This document shows positions 45,781 through 58,002 of a stretch of DNA of 64,000 bases, piece by piece; the first letter of the stretch is position 1; each line of letters starts with the position of its first letter. This stretch comes from Kocuria salsicia. Lineage in GTDB: Bacteria > Actinomycetota > Actinomycetes > Actinomycetales > Micrococcaceae. Where the stretch lies: assembly GCF_007681555.1 (NCBI RefSeq), contig NZ_VELE01000001.1:186001-250000 (forward strand). The letters run 5' to 3'. Made by a program: the position numbers and the translations under genes. Under the pieces are notes generated by a model. That model was not told the DNA's origin and did no database searches. It was given only the letters and a program-made list of their open reading frames with translations.

Positions 45781-46197
45781 TCAGAAGTTGCGCTTGGGTG
45801 CCAGTCGGGAGACCGACCAGTCGGAGGAGACGCGCGCGGTACTCGTGACGTGCAGCCCTGCGGTGGACGCCGCCTCCTGGATGTCCGCGGGAGAGACGTG
45901 GTCGTCGCGCCCGGCCTTGGGCGTCAGCAGCCAGACCACACCGCCGTCGTCGAGCGTGGTCTGCACGTCCACGAGCTCGTCCACGAGGTCGCCGTCCCCG
46001 TCACGCCACCACAGCACGACGGCGTCCACGACCTCCTGCGCGTCCTCGTCGAAGAGCTCCGCGCCGATGGCTTCCTCGATCTGCTCCCGCAGCCGCGCAT
46101 CGACGTCGTCGTCGTAGCCGAACTCCTGGACGTAGTCGCCGTCCTTCAGGTTCAGCTGCTCCGCAATGCTCTCTTCGGGGGCTTTCGCCTCGCTCAC
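45781..46197 (-). CDS. DUF3052 family protein
   Basis: A 138-residue acidic cytosolic protein of a family commonly encoded next to aceE in actinobacteria. The sequence has a GDYVQEFGYDDDVDARLREQIEEAIGAEL segment, an acidic middle (DGDGDLVDELVDVQTTLDDGG) and WLLTPKAGRDDHVSPADIQEAASTAGLH. The function is unknown to me. The GTG at 46197 has a good ribosome site (aaggaga). It is divergent from aceE. Confidence 0.85.
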   Translation of the reverse strand: MSEAKAPEESIAEQLNLKDGDYVQEFGYDDDVDARLREQIEEAIGAELFDEDAQEVVDAVVLWWRDGDGDLVDELVDVQTTLDDGGVVWLLTPKAGRDDHVSPADIQEAASTAGLHVTSTARVSSDWSVSRLAPKRNF

Positions 46198-46563
46198 CGT
46201 GTCTCTCCTTCTGCGCCGCGATCTCCGTGCGCTGTGATCCGGGGGTTCCACAGCACCGCGGAACGGTGGTGCGGAACCGTCGTCACCGTGACGGGAGTGC
46301 CAACGGTGCGTAACAAAGACAACACCGGATCCGGTGCACGTTCAAGCCCACGGGCGCCGGGCGGGGTGAGACACGCCCCGTGTGACGGCGTATCCTCCGG
46401 GCGGTGTGACGGGCGGAACCGTGTTGTCGCAAGGGCTGAGCACGTAGCCTGTGACACGATGGATGGATGACGGGACCGGTCTGTGCAGGCCCCTTCCGTC
46501 GCACGGCACACCGCTCCGACACCGGGGATCCCGCAGCGCGGAGCTGACGACAGAGAGGTTCAC
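46198..46563. promoter_or_regulatory. 366-base divergent region between DUF3052 and aceE
   Basis: No gene is seen. The region holds a perfect 14-base palindrome, caccggatccggtg (46323-46336), which could be a regulator site. A weak promoter candidate toward aceE is TTGTCG (46424-46429) and TAGCCT (46445-46450), with a short 15-base spacer. A leader of about 100 bases would follow. Confidence 0.4.
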
Positions 46564-49302
<2,739 letters not shown>

Positions 49303-49324
49303 TCCCCTCGTGATCCTGGGCCAC

Positions 49325-49370
49325 GACGACGCCGCCCCCGCGCCTTCCACGGTGCGGGGGCGGCGTCGTC
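49325..49370 (+). terminator. Hairpin downstream of aceE
   Basis: A perfect 17-bp stem (49325-49341 with 49354-49370) and a 12-base loop start 22 bases after the aceE stop. It separates aceE from the fatty-acid operon. Confidence 0.85.
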
Positions 49371-49422
49371 CCCGGACCCGTGGGGGCGGAGCGCGCGTGC
49401 GCGCATCGACTACCCTCGACTC

Positions 49423-50658
49423 ATGCCCACCGACGCCTCCGGGCCAGCCTCCCGCAAGTCACGCTCCAGCCGCCGGGTGACCTGGCCGCTGCGCAGCCGC
49501 CAGCAGGGCACGCCCCACCCGAGGACCCTCGAGAACCTGAAGGCAAACCTCGGGCAGGTATCCACGGTCGCGGTGCAGCGCCTGGACAACTCTCTCCCCT
49601 GGTTCTCGCAGCTGCGCCCGGACGAGCGCTCCGAGCTCGGGCTGCTCGCGCAGCGGGGCATCGCGTCCTTCGTGCGCTGGTACGAGAACCCGCAGGAGCC
49701 CGTGTGGGTGCTGACCGAGATCTTCAAGCAGGCGCCCACGGACCTGACCCGCTCCATCACACTGCAGAACGCGCTGCAGGTGCTGCGGATCGTCGTGGAC
49801 GTGGTGGAGGAGAAGGTTCCGGAGCTCGCGCAGCACAACGACGAGGTGGCGCTGCGCGAGGCCGTGCTGCGCTTCTCGCGGGAGGTCGCGTTCGCCGCCG
49901 CGGACGTCTACGCCCGGGCCGCCGAGAACCGGGGTTCGTGGGACGCCCGGCTCGAGTCCCTGGTGGTGGACGGGATCATGCGGGGGGACCACTCGGATTC
50001 CATGCGTTCCCGCGTCTCCGCGCTCGGCTGGACGGACGCGGGGGACGTCACGGTGATGGTGGGCCGCGCGCCGGCCACCACTGGACCGGTGGGTGTGGAG
50101 CGCATCCGCCGCGCCGCGGGACGCCACGCCGCAGAGTGCCTTGTAGCCATCCAGACGGACCGCCTCGTGCTGGTGCTGGGAGGGTTGCGTGACCAGACCC
50201 AGTCCCTCGCCCGGCTCGCGGCCGTGTTCGGGGACGGCCCTGTGGTCCACGGTCCGACGGTCGGCTCCGTGTTCGACGCCAAGCAGTCCGCCGACCGCGC
50301 CCAGGCGGGGCTGCGGGCGGCGTCGGCGTGGCCCCAGGCACCGCGGCCCACGGCCTCCGAGGACCTGTGGCCCGAGCGCGCCATCAACGGGGACCCGCTC
50401 GCGCTGCGCTCCATGGTGGAGGCGGTCTGGCAACCGCTCTCCGCCTCCTCCACCGGTCTCGTGGACACCCTGACCACCTACCTCAGCGTGGGGCACTCGC
50501 TCGAGGCCACCGCGCGCGAGCTGTTCGTGCACGCCAACACGGTGCGCTACCGGCTGCGCCGCGTCAGCGACATCACCGGCTGGGACCCCCTGCTGCCCCG
50601 GGACGCCTTCGTGCTGCACTGTGCGGTGCTCGCGGGGCGCCTGAATCCGGGCGGGTGA
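49423..50658 (+). CDS. fasR: PucR-type regulator of the fatty acid synthase operon (FasR)
   Basis: A 411-residue cytosolic regulator. The C-terminal helix-turn-helix (about residues 345-402: LVDTLTTYLSVGHSLEATARELFVHANTVRYRLRRVSDITG) is the PucR/CdaR type. The central region (SRVSALGWTDAGDVTVMVGR...RLVLVLGG) is the GGDEF-like domain usual in these proteins. Its place directly before fabD-fabH-acpP-fabF matches FasR of Streptomyces coelicolor, an activator of that operon. That homology by position is my reason for the name. The effector is unknown. Confidence 0.85.
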   Translation: MPTDASGPASRKSRSSRRVTWPLRSRQQGTPHPRTLENLKANLGQVSTVAVQRLDNSLPWFSQLRPDERSELGLLAQRGIASFVRWYENPQEPVWVLTEIFKQAPTDLTRSITLQNALQVLRIVVDVVEEKVPELAQHNDEVALREAVLRFSREVAFAAADVYARAAENRGSWDARLESLVVDGIMRGDHSDSMRSRVSALGWTDAGDVTVMVGRAPATTGPVGVERIRRAAGRHAAECLVAIQTDRLVLVLGGLRDQTQSLARLAAVFGDGPVVHGPTVGSVFDAKQSADRAQAGLRAASAWPQAPRPTASEDLWPERAINGDPLALRSMVEAVWQPLSASSTGLVDTLTTYLSVGHSLEATARELFVHANTVRYRLRRVSDITGWDPLLPRDAFVLHCAVLAGRLNPGG

Positions 50659-50665
50659 CACGCAG

Positions 50666-50682
50666 TTGTAGGACCTCCACAA
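50666..50682. promoter_or_regulatory. Candidate operator in the fasR-fabD gap
   Basis: ttgtaggacctccacaa is an interrupted palindrome (TTGT-G...C-ACAA) in the 91-base gap just before fabD, where FasR would be expected to act. It is support by position and symmetry only. Confidence 0.35.
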
Positions 50683-50749
50683 ATCTTGCCCCCCGGCTTG
50701 GTGACACCGCATGGGCGTCATGTGCCGCGTGACTTGGTGGAATGAACTG

Positions 50750-51661
50750 GTGATTGCAGTTGTCTGCCCCGGACAGGGGTCCCAGAAGCCAGGTTTCCTC
50801 ACCGAGTGGTTGACGGTCCCCGGCGTCCAGGAGCATCTCGCGCAGCTCTCGGACGCTGCCGGGCTGGACCTCGCGCACTACGGCACGGAGGCGGACGAAG
50901 AGACGATCAAGGACACCGCCGTCGCCCAGCCGCTGATCGTGGCCGCCGGCCTCGTGGCGGGGCGCCTGCTCGCCCCGCAGCTCGAGGCCCGGGACGACGT
51001 CGTGATCGCCGGACACTCGGTCGGCGAGATCACTGCCGCGGCACTCGCAGGGGTGCTCACCGAGGCGGACGCAATGCGTTTCGTGCGCGTGCGCGCCGCG
51101 GAGATGGCCCGAGCGGCCGCCGACACTCCCACGGGGATGGCCGCAGTGCTGGGCGGCAAACCGGACGATGTCGCCGCCGCCTTGGCCGCGGCGGGGGTCA
51201 CCGTCGCGAACGCGAACGGGGGCGGGCAGGTGGTCGCGGCCGGTACCGAGGAGCAGCTCACCGCGCTGGCCGAGAACCCGCCCACCCGCGCCAAGGTCGT
51301 GAAGCTGAAGGTTGCGGGCGCCTTCCACACCATGCACATGGCGCCCGCCCTCGCACCCCTGCGTGAGCTTGCGCCGCAGCTGAACCCCCAGGATCCCCGC
51401 GTCACGCTGCTCAGCAACTTCGACGGCGCTGCCGTCACCGGCGGAACCGCCGTGCTCGAGTCTCTCGTGGAGCAAGTGTGCCGCCCGGTGCGCTGGGACG
51501 CCTGCATGGAGACGATGGCCGAGCTGGAGGTCTCGCAGATCGTGGAGCTGCCCCCCGCTGGGACCCTCGTGGGACTCGCGAAGCGCGGTCTCAAGGGCGT
51601 GCCAGCCACCGCGGTGAACACACCGGAGGATCTCGAAACGGTGCGGAGTACCCTGACCTGA
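50750..51661 (+). CDS. fabD: Malonyl-CoA:ACP transacylase
   Basis: A 303-residue enzyme that moves malonyl from CoA to ACP. Visible: VVCPGQGSQKPGFL, the nucleophile in AGHSVGEITAAALAG, the Arg in RVRAAEM, and the catalytic His in GAFHTMHM. I chose the GTG at 50750 because the sequence before IAVVCPGQGSQ is not part of the fold; an ATG at 50711 would add 13 residues. It is the first enzyme gene of the FAS II operon. Confidence 0.95.
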   Translation: MIAVVCPGQGSQKPGFLTEWLTVPGVQEHLAQLSDAAGLDLAHYGTEADEETIKDTAVAQPLIVAAGLVAGRLLAPQLEARDDVVIAGHSVGEITAAALAGVLTEADAMRFVRVRAAEMARAAADTPTGMAAVLGGKPDDVAAALAAAGVTVANANGGGQVVAAGTEEQLTALAENPPTRAKVVKLKVAGAFHTMHMAPALAPLRELAPQLNPQDPRVTLLSNFDGAAVTGGTAVLESLVEQVCRPVRWDACMETMAELEVSQIVELPPAGTLVGLAKRGLKGVPATAVNTPEDLETVRSTLT

Positions 51662-51723
51662 GACGTGTGCCCACCGCACACCCCACTCGCCGAGAACCGC
51701 ACCTTGTTAGGAGTCGACCTTCC

Positions 51724-52791
51724 GTGGCGACCTTGAAACAGAACACCCCGAACGCCCACACCCGGATCCTGGGTATCGGCGCCTACCGCCCCTCCGAGAT
51801 CGTCACGAACGAAGACGTCTGCCAGTGGATCGACTCCTCGGACGAATGGATCGTCAAGCGCACCGGCGTCCACACCCGCCACCGCGCACCGGCGGACGTG
51901 TCCGTGATCGACATGGCGGAGCACGCCGCCCGTGAGGCCATGGCCGCCGCCGGGGTCACCGGCGAGCAGCTGGACGCGGTCATCGTCTCCTCGGTGACCT
52001 TCCCGTACCTCACGCCGTCGTGCGCCGCCCTGCTCGCGGACCGCCTGGACGCCACTCCCGCCGCCGCGTACGACATCTCCGCCGCGTGCGCAGGCTACTG
52101 CTACGGCGTGGCCCAGGCGGACGCCCTCGTGCGCTCCGGGGACTCGGACCACGTGCTGGTCATCGGCGTGGAGAAGCTCTCCGACGTCATCGACAACACC
52201 GAGCGCTCCATCTCCTTCCTGCTGGGCGACGGCGCCGGCGCCGTGGTCATCGGCCCGTCCGACGTTCCCGGGATCAGCCCCTCCGTGTGGGGCTCGGACG
52301 GCTCCAAGTGGGATGCCATCCGCATGACGCACCCCCTCACCGATATCCGCGCCGTGGAGCAGGGCGGGCAGCGCACCTTCTCCAAGGACCTCGTGGACCC
52401 GGAGACCGGGGAGATGCCCGAGGACGCCACCCTGTGGCCCACCCTGCGCCAGGACGGGCAGACCGTCTTCCGCTGGGCCTCGTGGGAGGGTGCCCGTGTG
52501 GCCAAGGAGGCGCTGGAGGCCTCCGGTCTGGAGCCCGAGGACCTCGCGGCTTTCGTGCCCCACCAGGCCAACATGCGCATCATCGACCAGATGGTCAAGG
52601 TGCTGAAGCTTCCCGAGTCCGTCGTCGTGGCCCGGGACATCGCGGAGGCGGGCAACACCTCCGCCGCGTCCATCCCGCTGGCCACCCACCGCCTGCTCGC
52701 GGAACACCCCGAACTCTCGGGCAAGCCCTCGCTGCAGATCGGTTTCGGGGCCGGTCTCGTGTACGGAGCGCAAGTGGTTCTTCTGCCCTGA
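51724..52791 (+). CDS. fabH: 3-oxoacyl-ACP synthase III
   Basis: A 355-residue enzyme that starts fatty acid synthesis by condensing acyl-CoA with malonyl-ACP; in this group branched starters are usual. The catalytic triad is visible: Cys in DISAACAGYCYG, His in FVPHQANMRII and Asn in AEAGNTSAASIP. GTG at 51724 with taggag upstream. It is 62 bases after fabD. At 355 residues it is somewhat longer than E. coli FabH (317), with extra sequence around GSDGSKWDAIRMTHPLTDI. Confidence 0.95.
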   Translation: MATLKQNTPNAHTRILGIGAYRPSEIVTNEDVCQWIDSSDEWIVKRTGVHTRHRAPADVSVIDMAEHAAREAMAAAGVTGEQLDAVIVSSVTFPYLTPSCAALLADRLDATPAAAYDISAACAGYCYGVAQADALVRSGDSDHVLVIGVEKLSDVIDNTERSISFLLGDGAGAVVIGPSDVPGISPSVWGSDGSKWDAIRMTHPLTDIRAVEQGGQRTFSKDLVDPETGEMPEDATLWPTLRQDGQTVFRWASWEGARVAKEALEASGLEPEDLAAFVPHQANMRIIDQMVKVLKLPESVVVARDIAEAGNTSAASIPLATHRLLAEHPELSGKPSLQIGFGAGLVYGAQVVLLP

Positions 52792-52939
52792 TCCTCCCCC
52801 GTGCGTGTCGTAGGGTTAGACCGCACACCTCTTGTCCTGCAGCGTTCCGAGTGATCGGACGCCCCGCCCGGAGGTTCTTCCGAACCCCCGTGTGACTCAG
52901 TACGGTTGCGCACTGCGACCTCTAGGAAAGGAAGCCGAT

Positions 52940-53185
52940 ATGGCGAGCAAAGACGAAATCCTGGCCGGCCTGGCCGAGATCGTGAACGAGGAGACCGGAC
53001 TCGAGACCGAGGCCGTGCAGCTCGAGAAGTCCTTCACCGAGGACCTGGACATCGACTCCATCTCGATGATGACCATCGTGGTCAACGCCGAGGAGAAGTT
53101 CGACGTGACCATCCCCGACGAAGAGGTCAAGAACCTGAAGACCGTCGAGGACGCCGTCAACTTCATCGACAACGCCCAGGGCTGA
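52940..53185 (+). CDS. acpP: Acyl carrier protein
   Basis: An 81-residue acidic helical protein with the phosphopantetheine site EDLDIDSISMMTIV. The ATG at 52940 has a strong ribosome site (aggaaagga). It carries the growing acyl chain of FAS II. It is followed by a perfect hairpin before fabF, which may let this gene be expressed above its neighbours. Confidence 0.97.
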   Translation: MASKDEILAGLAEIVNEETGLETEAVQLEKSFTEDLDIDSISMMTIVVNAEEKFDVTIPDEEVKNLKTVEDAVNFIDNAQG

Positions 53186-53198
53186 GCCCACGGCGCGC

Positions 53199-53236
53199 GG
53201 TGGCGTGCCCCTTGTCAGCACGAGGGGCACGCCACC
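53199..53236 (+). terminator. Internal hairpin between acpP and fabF
   Basis: A perfect 14-bp stem (53199-53212 with 53223-53236) and a 10-base loop start 14 bases after acpP, inside the operon. It may act as a partial terminator or protect the acpP 3' end from decay. There is no U-tract. Confidence 0.65.
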
Positions 53237-53308
53237 TCCGTCCTACCAGGCGGTTGGTCATCCCCGCCCCTGGAACACCTGCGATTTCGGACACGAGGAA
53301 GTGCAAAC

Positions 53309-54571
53309 ATGTCCCGCAAAGTAGTGGTCACCGGTCTCGGCGCCATCACGCCGATCGGTGAGAACGTCCAGGAGACCTGGAAGAACGCTCTCAAGGGCGT
53401 CTCGGGCGTCCATGCCCTGACCCAGGACTGGGTGGAGAAGTACGACCTGCCCGTGCGCATCGGTGCCACGTCCCCGAAACCCTCGGAGGACGTCGTCTCC
53501 CGTGTGCAGGCCAAGCGCCTGGATCCCTCGGGTCAGCTGTCCGTGGCGGCCGCGCGCGAGGCTTGGACCGACGCCGGGTTCTCCGGTGCGGACGCCGACA
53601 CGAGCGACGAGCTGGACCCCACCCGTGTGGGCGTGGCCTTCGGCACCGGCATCGGTGGCGTGTGGACGCTGCTGGACGCGTGGGACACCCTCGTCGAGAA
53701 GGGCCCCCGCCGCGTCAAGCCCATGACGGTCCCCATGCTCATGCCCAACGGCAACGCCTCCTCCGTGAGCATGGAGTTCAAGGCCCGCGCGTGCGCCATC
53801 ACTCCCGTGTCCGCGTGCGCCTCCGGCACCGAAGCCTTCTTCCAGGGCCTGAACCTGATCCGCTCCGGCAAGGCGGACGTGGTGATCGTGGGCGGCGCCG
53901 AGAGTGCGATCCACCCCATGACCATCGCCGCGTTCAACTCCATGCAGGCTCTGTCCCGCCGCAACGACGACCCCGAGCACGCCTCGCGTCCCTTCGACAT
54001 CGACCGCGACGGCTTCGTGATGGGTGAGGGCGCCGGTGCCATCGTGCTCGAGTCCGAGGAGCACGCCCGCGGCCGCGGAGCCCGCATCTACGCCGAGCTC
54101 GCGGGTGCCGGTCTCAGCGCGGATGCCCACCACATCACGGCGCCGGCCACCGGCGACGAGGGCGGCCCCGCACGCGCCCTGCGCGAGGCCATGGTCTCCG
54201 GGGACATCGACCCGGCGGACATCAAGCACGTCAACGCCCACGCCACCTCCACCCCGGTAGGGGACGTGCCCGAGGCGGGCGCGCTGCGGGCGGCCTTCGG
54301 ATCTGCCGTGGACGACATGGCTGTCTCGGCCACCAAGTCCATGACCGGTCACCTCCTGGGCGGCTCCGGGGCCGTGGAGGGTGTGCTGACCGTGCTCGCT
54401 CTCACCGAGCGCATGGCACCGTGCACCATCAACCTGGACAACCAGGACCCGAAGATCGACCTCGACGTGGTGACAACTGCCCGTGAACTCCGCCCAGGGG
54501 ACATGGTCGCGATCTCCAACTCGTTCGGCTTCGGCGGCCACAACTCCGTGGCGGCGTTCCGCTCGCTCTGA
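53309..54571 (+). CDS. fabF: 3-oxoacyl-ACP synthase II
   Basis: A 420-residue condensing enzyme that elongates acyl-ACP. Catalytic Cys is in VSACASGTEAFFQG, and the His residues are in VNAHATSTPVGD and TKSMTGHLLGGSGAVE. The Gly-rich FGFGGHNS tail is intact. The ATG start at 53309 matches the family (MSRKVVVTGLGAITPIG). It is the last gene of the operon. Confidence 0.97.
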   Translation: MSRKVVVTGLGAITPIGENVQETWKNALKGVSGVHALTQDWVEKYDLPVRIGATSPKPSEDVVSRVQAKRLDPSGQLSVAAAREAWTDAGFSGADADTSDELDPTRVGVAFGTGIGGVWTLLDAWDTLVEKGPRRVKPMTVPMLMPNGNASSVSMEFKARACAITPVSACASGTEAFFQGLNLIRSGKADVVIVGGAESAIHPMTIAAFNSMQALSRRNDDPEHASRPFDIDRDGFVMGEGAGAIVLESEEHARGRGARIYAELAGAGLSADAHHITAPATGDEGGPARALREAMVSGDIDPADIKHVNAHATSTPVGDVPEAGALRAAFGSAVDDMAVSATKSMTGHLLGGSGAVEGVLTVLALTERMAPCTINLDNQDPKIDLDVVTTARELRPGDMVAISNSFGFGGHNSVAAFRSL

Positions 54572-54627
54572 GGTGCTGGACACGCTGACGCCCTGGAGGC
54601 TCTAGAGGCCCTGACTCCCCGAGTGCG

Positions 54628-54669
54628 GAGAACCCCGGTCACCTTTTACGGAAGGTGACCGGGGTTCTC
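54628..54669 (+). terminator. Terminator of the FAS II operon
   Basis: A perfect 18-bp stem (54628-54645 with 54652-54669) and a 6-base loop follow fabF by 56 bases, ending in a T/C-rich tail. Confidence 0.9.
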
Positions 54670-54895
54670 TCACGTCCGTGGCAGGTCCCGCTTCTCGACA
54701 CTCGGTTCGCCACACGCTGTTCTCGGCGCAGCGATCTCCACGCAGGGTTTGTTCTGCACAGCTCACGACGAGCAGTCATCCAGGCACGGTCGTCGCAGTG
54801 CGGGCAATGACGCAAGCCCCCGCAACGGAACGGGGACAGGAAAGCTTGGACGGCCGCGCCGGGCGGCTCACAGAGAACGTTGGAAGGTCTCGGTC
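54670..54895. other. Intergenic stretch, no gene seen
   Basis: The gap of 324 bases between fabF and the DUF3145 gene holds the FAS II terminator and then this stretch. It appears less GC-rich than its surroundings. Neither strand shows a convincing reading frame, and I find no clear hairpin for the convergent DUF3145 transcript. Confidence 0.6.
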
Positions 54896-55399
54896 TCAGC
54901 CCACGCGGTGCAGCCAGCGCACCGGAGCTCCCTCTGCGGCGTGACGGAAGGGCTCGAGCTCCTCGTCCCAGGCCTCCCCCAGCGCGAGGGAAAGTTCGGA
55001 GACGACGGCGGAGGGGTCCCCCCCAGCCGCCTCGAAGGCGTAGCGGATGCGGTCCTCACTCACGCAGATGTTCCCGGCGGCGTCCGTGGTGGCGTGGAAG
55101 ATGCCGAGGTCCGGGGTGAAGGACCACCGGGAGCCGTCACTGCCCTGGCTCGGGTTCTCCGTCACCTCAAAGCGGAGGCGTCCGAGCGTGCGCAGGGCAG
55201 AGGCGAGAAGGGCGCCCGTCCCTGCGCGGCCAGACCACTCCAGTTCGGCCCGCACGCACCCGGGTTCGGCGTTCTGCGGGGTCCACTGTAGATCCGTTCG
55301 GCCACGCGAAACGGCTTCCAGGGCCCACTGGATGTGGGGGCACAGCGCCTGCGGTGCGGAGTGCACGTAGAGCACACCCCGCGTGGTGGGTGAAGACAT
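54896..55399 (-). CDS. DUF3145 family protein
   Basis: A 167-residue cytosolic protein with GVLYVHSAPQALCPHIQWALEAV at the start, RAELEWSGRAGTGALLASALRTLGRLRFEVTENPS in the middle and ALGEAWDEELEPFRHAAEG near the end. This is the DUF3145 family, often found beside the FAS II operon in actinobacteria. The function is unknown to me. ATG at 55399. It is convergent with fabF. Confidence 0.85.
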   Translation of the reverse strand: MSSPTTRGVLYVHSAPQALCPHIQWALEAVSRGRTDLQWTPQNAEPGCVRAELEWSGRAGTGALLASALRTLGRLRFEVTENPSQGSDGSRWSFTPDLGIFHATTDAAGNICVSEDRIRYAFEAAGGDPSAVVSELSLALGEAWDEELEPFRHAAEGAPVRWLHRVG

Positions 55400-55601
55400 A
55401 GCCTGTTCCTCCGTTGTGTAGGTACGTCTTCCCCAACGTCCTGCACGGAGGCCCCAGCCGTGTCACCCGGCGCCCATGTTCAGTTTTCGGAGTCAACCGG
55501 GTGGAGCTGTGCGGATTCGAGGCCGCGCGAGCCGCCGGTCGCTCTCATTGTCCAGCAGGGCCCATCGACGGTCAACCCGGAGTCTGCGGGGAGGGCAGAA
55601 G

Positions 55602-56795
55602 TCAAGCCCGCGGGTGCGCCTGTGAGTAAGCACTCTTCAGCCGTTCCACGGAGACGTGCGTGTAGATCTGCGTGGTCGCCACCGTGGAGTGTCCGAGGAG
55701 CTCCTGCACCGTTCGGAGATCCGCTCCTCCGTCCAGCAGATGTGTCGCCGCACTGTGGCGCAGGCTGTGCGGCCCGCGGGCACTCGTGTCCGGGACGCCG
55801 CGCAGGGCCTCGCCCACGACGCGCCGCGCCACCCGGGGGTCGATCCGGGCGCCGCGGGCCCCCACGAACACGGCGTTGCCGGCCGCGGGTCGCGCAAGGG
55901 TGCGGCGCCGGTGGAACCACAGGGCCAGTGCCTCCCCCGCGGCGTCTCCGTAGGGGATCCTGCGCTGCTTGTCGCCCTTGCCGGTGACCGTGAGCACGTG
56001 GTTCACGGCGTCCACGTGCGAGCTGTCCAGGCCCACGAGTTCGCTGATGCGGGCCCCGGTTGCGTACAGCAGCTCGAGCAGAGCCCAGTCGCGGGCGGCG
56101 CACGCGGCGGCCTGCTCGTCGTCGTGCTCCCCGAGGGCTGCATCCGCAAGGTCGTCCAGCATGGTGGCCAGTGCCGCGGCTCCGACCACGTCAGGGAGGT
56201 GCCGTGCCGGTCGCGGACCGCGCAGTCCGGACGCGGGGTCGTGCCGCAACCCCTGGGTGTCCACAGCCCAGCGGAAGAAGGTGTGCACGGCGGCGATCCC
56301 CCGGGAGACGGAGCTGCGCGCGAGCCCCCGCTGGTGACGCTGCGCGAGCCAGCCCCGGAGCGCGTCGCGGTCCAGGAGGTCCATGGCGTCGATCCCGGTG
56401 TCCCGCATCCAGTTCGAGAGGTCCATAACATCGCTCGTGTACGAGCGCACGGTGTGCTCGCTGCGGGAGCGCTCCAGCGCGAGGTGTGCCCGGAACTGCG
56501 GCAGGTACGCCTCCAACGGTCCCGGCGCAGGGCTGTCACCCTGCGGCGAAGCGGACTCCCCCGGGGTTACGGATCGGCGCTCCTCCTCAGCTCGGCGCTC
56601 CCCATCACCTCGACACACCTCCGAAGATCGGCTCACCTCCGGGACAAGCCCGGTCGAGCCTTCCGCGCCACGACGCTGCGGTGGGGCTTCCCGCCCGCGC
56701 CGCTGCCCAGCGTTCTCCCCTGCCCGGTCAGCGGCTCGAGATGACGACGCGCGCTGCTCACGAGCCACCGCTGCGTCGTGTGCCCAATCGTCCAT
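55602..56795 (-). CDS. xerC: Tyrosine recombinase XerC
   Basis: A site-specific recombinase that resolves chromosome dimers at dif with XerD. The N-terminal SAM-like domain begins at about residue 92 ([27 protein letters not shown]). The catalytic set is complete: Arg in [10 protein letters not shown], Lys in [20 protein letters not shown], the second His in [10 protein letters not shown] and Tyr in IYTHV. The first 90 residues are Arg/Glu/Pro-rich and not part of the family. With ATG 56795 the gene overlaps dprA by 38 bases. A GTG at 56636 would remove most of the extension but has no good ribosome site. Confidence 0.93.
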   Translation of the reverse strand: MDDWAHDAAVAREQRASSSRAADRAGENAGQRRGREAPPQRRGAEGSTGLVPEVSRSSEVCRGDGERRAEEERRSVTPGESASPQGDSPAPGPLEAYLPQFRAHLALERSRSEHTVRSYTSDVMDLSNWMRDTGIDAMDLLDRDALRGWLAQRHQRGLARSSVSRGIAAVHTFFRWAVDTQGLRHDPASGLRGPRPARHLPDVVGAAALATMLDDLADAALGEHDDEQAAACAARDWALLELLYATGARISELVGLDSSHVDAVNHVLTVTGKGDKQRRIPYGDAAGEALALWFHRRRTLARPAAGNAVFVGARGARIDPRVARRVVGEALRGVPDTSARGPHSLRHSAATHLLDGGADLRTVQELLGHSTVATTQIYTHVSVERLKSAYSQAHPRA

Positions 56796-58002
56796 GCGGT
56801 GAGCCTACCCGTCGCCAGCCGAGCAGCGAGTCCGTGGCCAGCCCAAGCTCCCGCAGCTGCGCAAGACTCGTGAGCACCTCCCCCGGCCCGAGTCCGGAGA
56901 CACGACACAGCTGGGAGGGGTCCGCATCCGTGTGCAGGGGCAGGGCATCGAAGACCCGAAGCTGCACGGGATCCAGTCGGTCCTCAGGCCTCTGGTCCCG
57001 GCCCGCCCTCTGGCTGCGGACCTCCTCAGCTGCCACATTGCCGAGGGAACCCAGGAGTTCGAGCACCTCTCCGCCGGTGCTCACGAGCACCGCGTGGTCC
57101 TCCCGCACGAGCCGGTGGCATCCCGCGGATCCCCCGACGAGCACGTCCCCCGGCACGGCGGCTACCTCCCGGGAAAGACCTGCCGCGTGCCGAGCGGTGT
57201 TCAGGGCACCGGAACGCCACGCAGCCTCGGTGACGACCGTGGCGCGGGTGAGGGCAGCGATGATCCTGTTGCGTTGCAGGAACCGGTACCGAGTGGGAGC
57301 GCACCCCAGGGGGACCTCGCTCAGGACCGCGCCGCGGTGGCAGATCCGACCCAGAAGTTCGGCGTTCGCCACGGGGTAGACCCTGTCCACCCCGCAGGCC
57401 AGCACGGCCACGGTGGTTGCGTGCTCCGCCCCGGTCTCGAGGGCGGTCTGGTGGGCGACGGCGTCGATCCCGTAGGCACCGCCGGAGACCACGCACCAGC
57501 CCGCCTCGCACAGCTCGCCGGTGATCATGCGCGTCACTGCGGAGCCGTAGGCGCTGGCATTGCGCGATCCGACCACGGCCACGCTGCGCTCCAGACGGTT
57601 GAGGGCCGTGCGCTCGCCCCTGCCCCACAGCACGATCGGCTGCTGAATCCCCAGGAATGCGAGCTGGGCCGGCCAGTCGGCATCCTCTGGGATCACGGTC
57701 CACGCGTCGATCTGCTCCGCGTGGCGCGCGTCCGTCGCGGGATCGGGCACGGGCAGCCGCGCACGCCACGCCGCGAACCGGTGGGCGAGATCGGGAGTCC
57801 CCGCACCGGGCAACGCCTCCTGCGCGGCCTTCCGGTACACGGACACGAGCGCCGCGCTGGGTGTCTGCAGCTCGCTGATGCTGCGCCACAGCACCTCGGG
57901 ACCCAGGGCTTCCAACAGGAGCAGACCCGCGACGTCGCTAGGCTCGATCACCCGCGCCAGGCGCACGCGGCAGGCCCGGACGGAGGAGGAATCAGCGCTC
58001 AT
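56758..58002 (-). CDS. dprA: DNA-processing protein DprA
   Basis: A 414-residue protein that protects incoming single-stranded DNA and loads RecA during transformation or related DNA uptake. The extended Rossmann fold shows [92 protein letters not shown] and [20 protein letters not shown]-terminal winged-helix domain ([33 protein letters not shown]) follows. Its ATG overlaps the yifB stop in ATGA, and its 3' end overlaps xerC. Confidence 0.95.
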   Translation of the reverse strand: MSADSSSVRACRVRLARVIEPSDVAGLLLLEALGPEVLWRSISELQTPSAALVSVYRKAAQEALPGAGTPDLAHRFAAWRARLPVPDPATDARHAEQIDAWTVIPEDADWPAQLAFLGIQQPIVLWGRGERTALNRLERSVAVVGSRNASAYGSAVTRMITGELCEAGWCVVSGGAYGIDAVAHQTALETGAEHATTVAVLACGVDRVYPVANAELLGRICHRGAVLSEVPLGCAPTRYRFLQRNRIIAALTRATVVTEAAWRSGALNTARHAAGLSREVAAVPGDVLVGGSAGCHRLVREDHAVLVSTGGEVLELLGSLGNVAAEEVRSQRAGRDQRPEDRLDPVQLRVFDALPLHTDADPSQLCRVSGLGPGEVLTSLAQLRELGLATDSLLGWRRVGSPHGRLGTRRSGGS

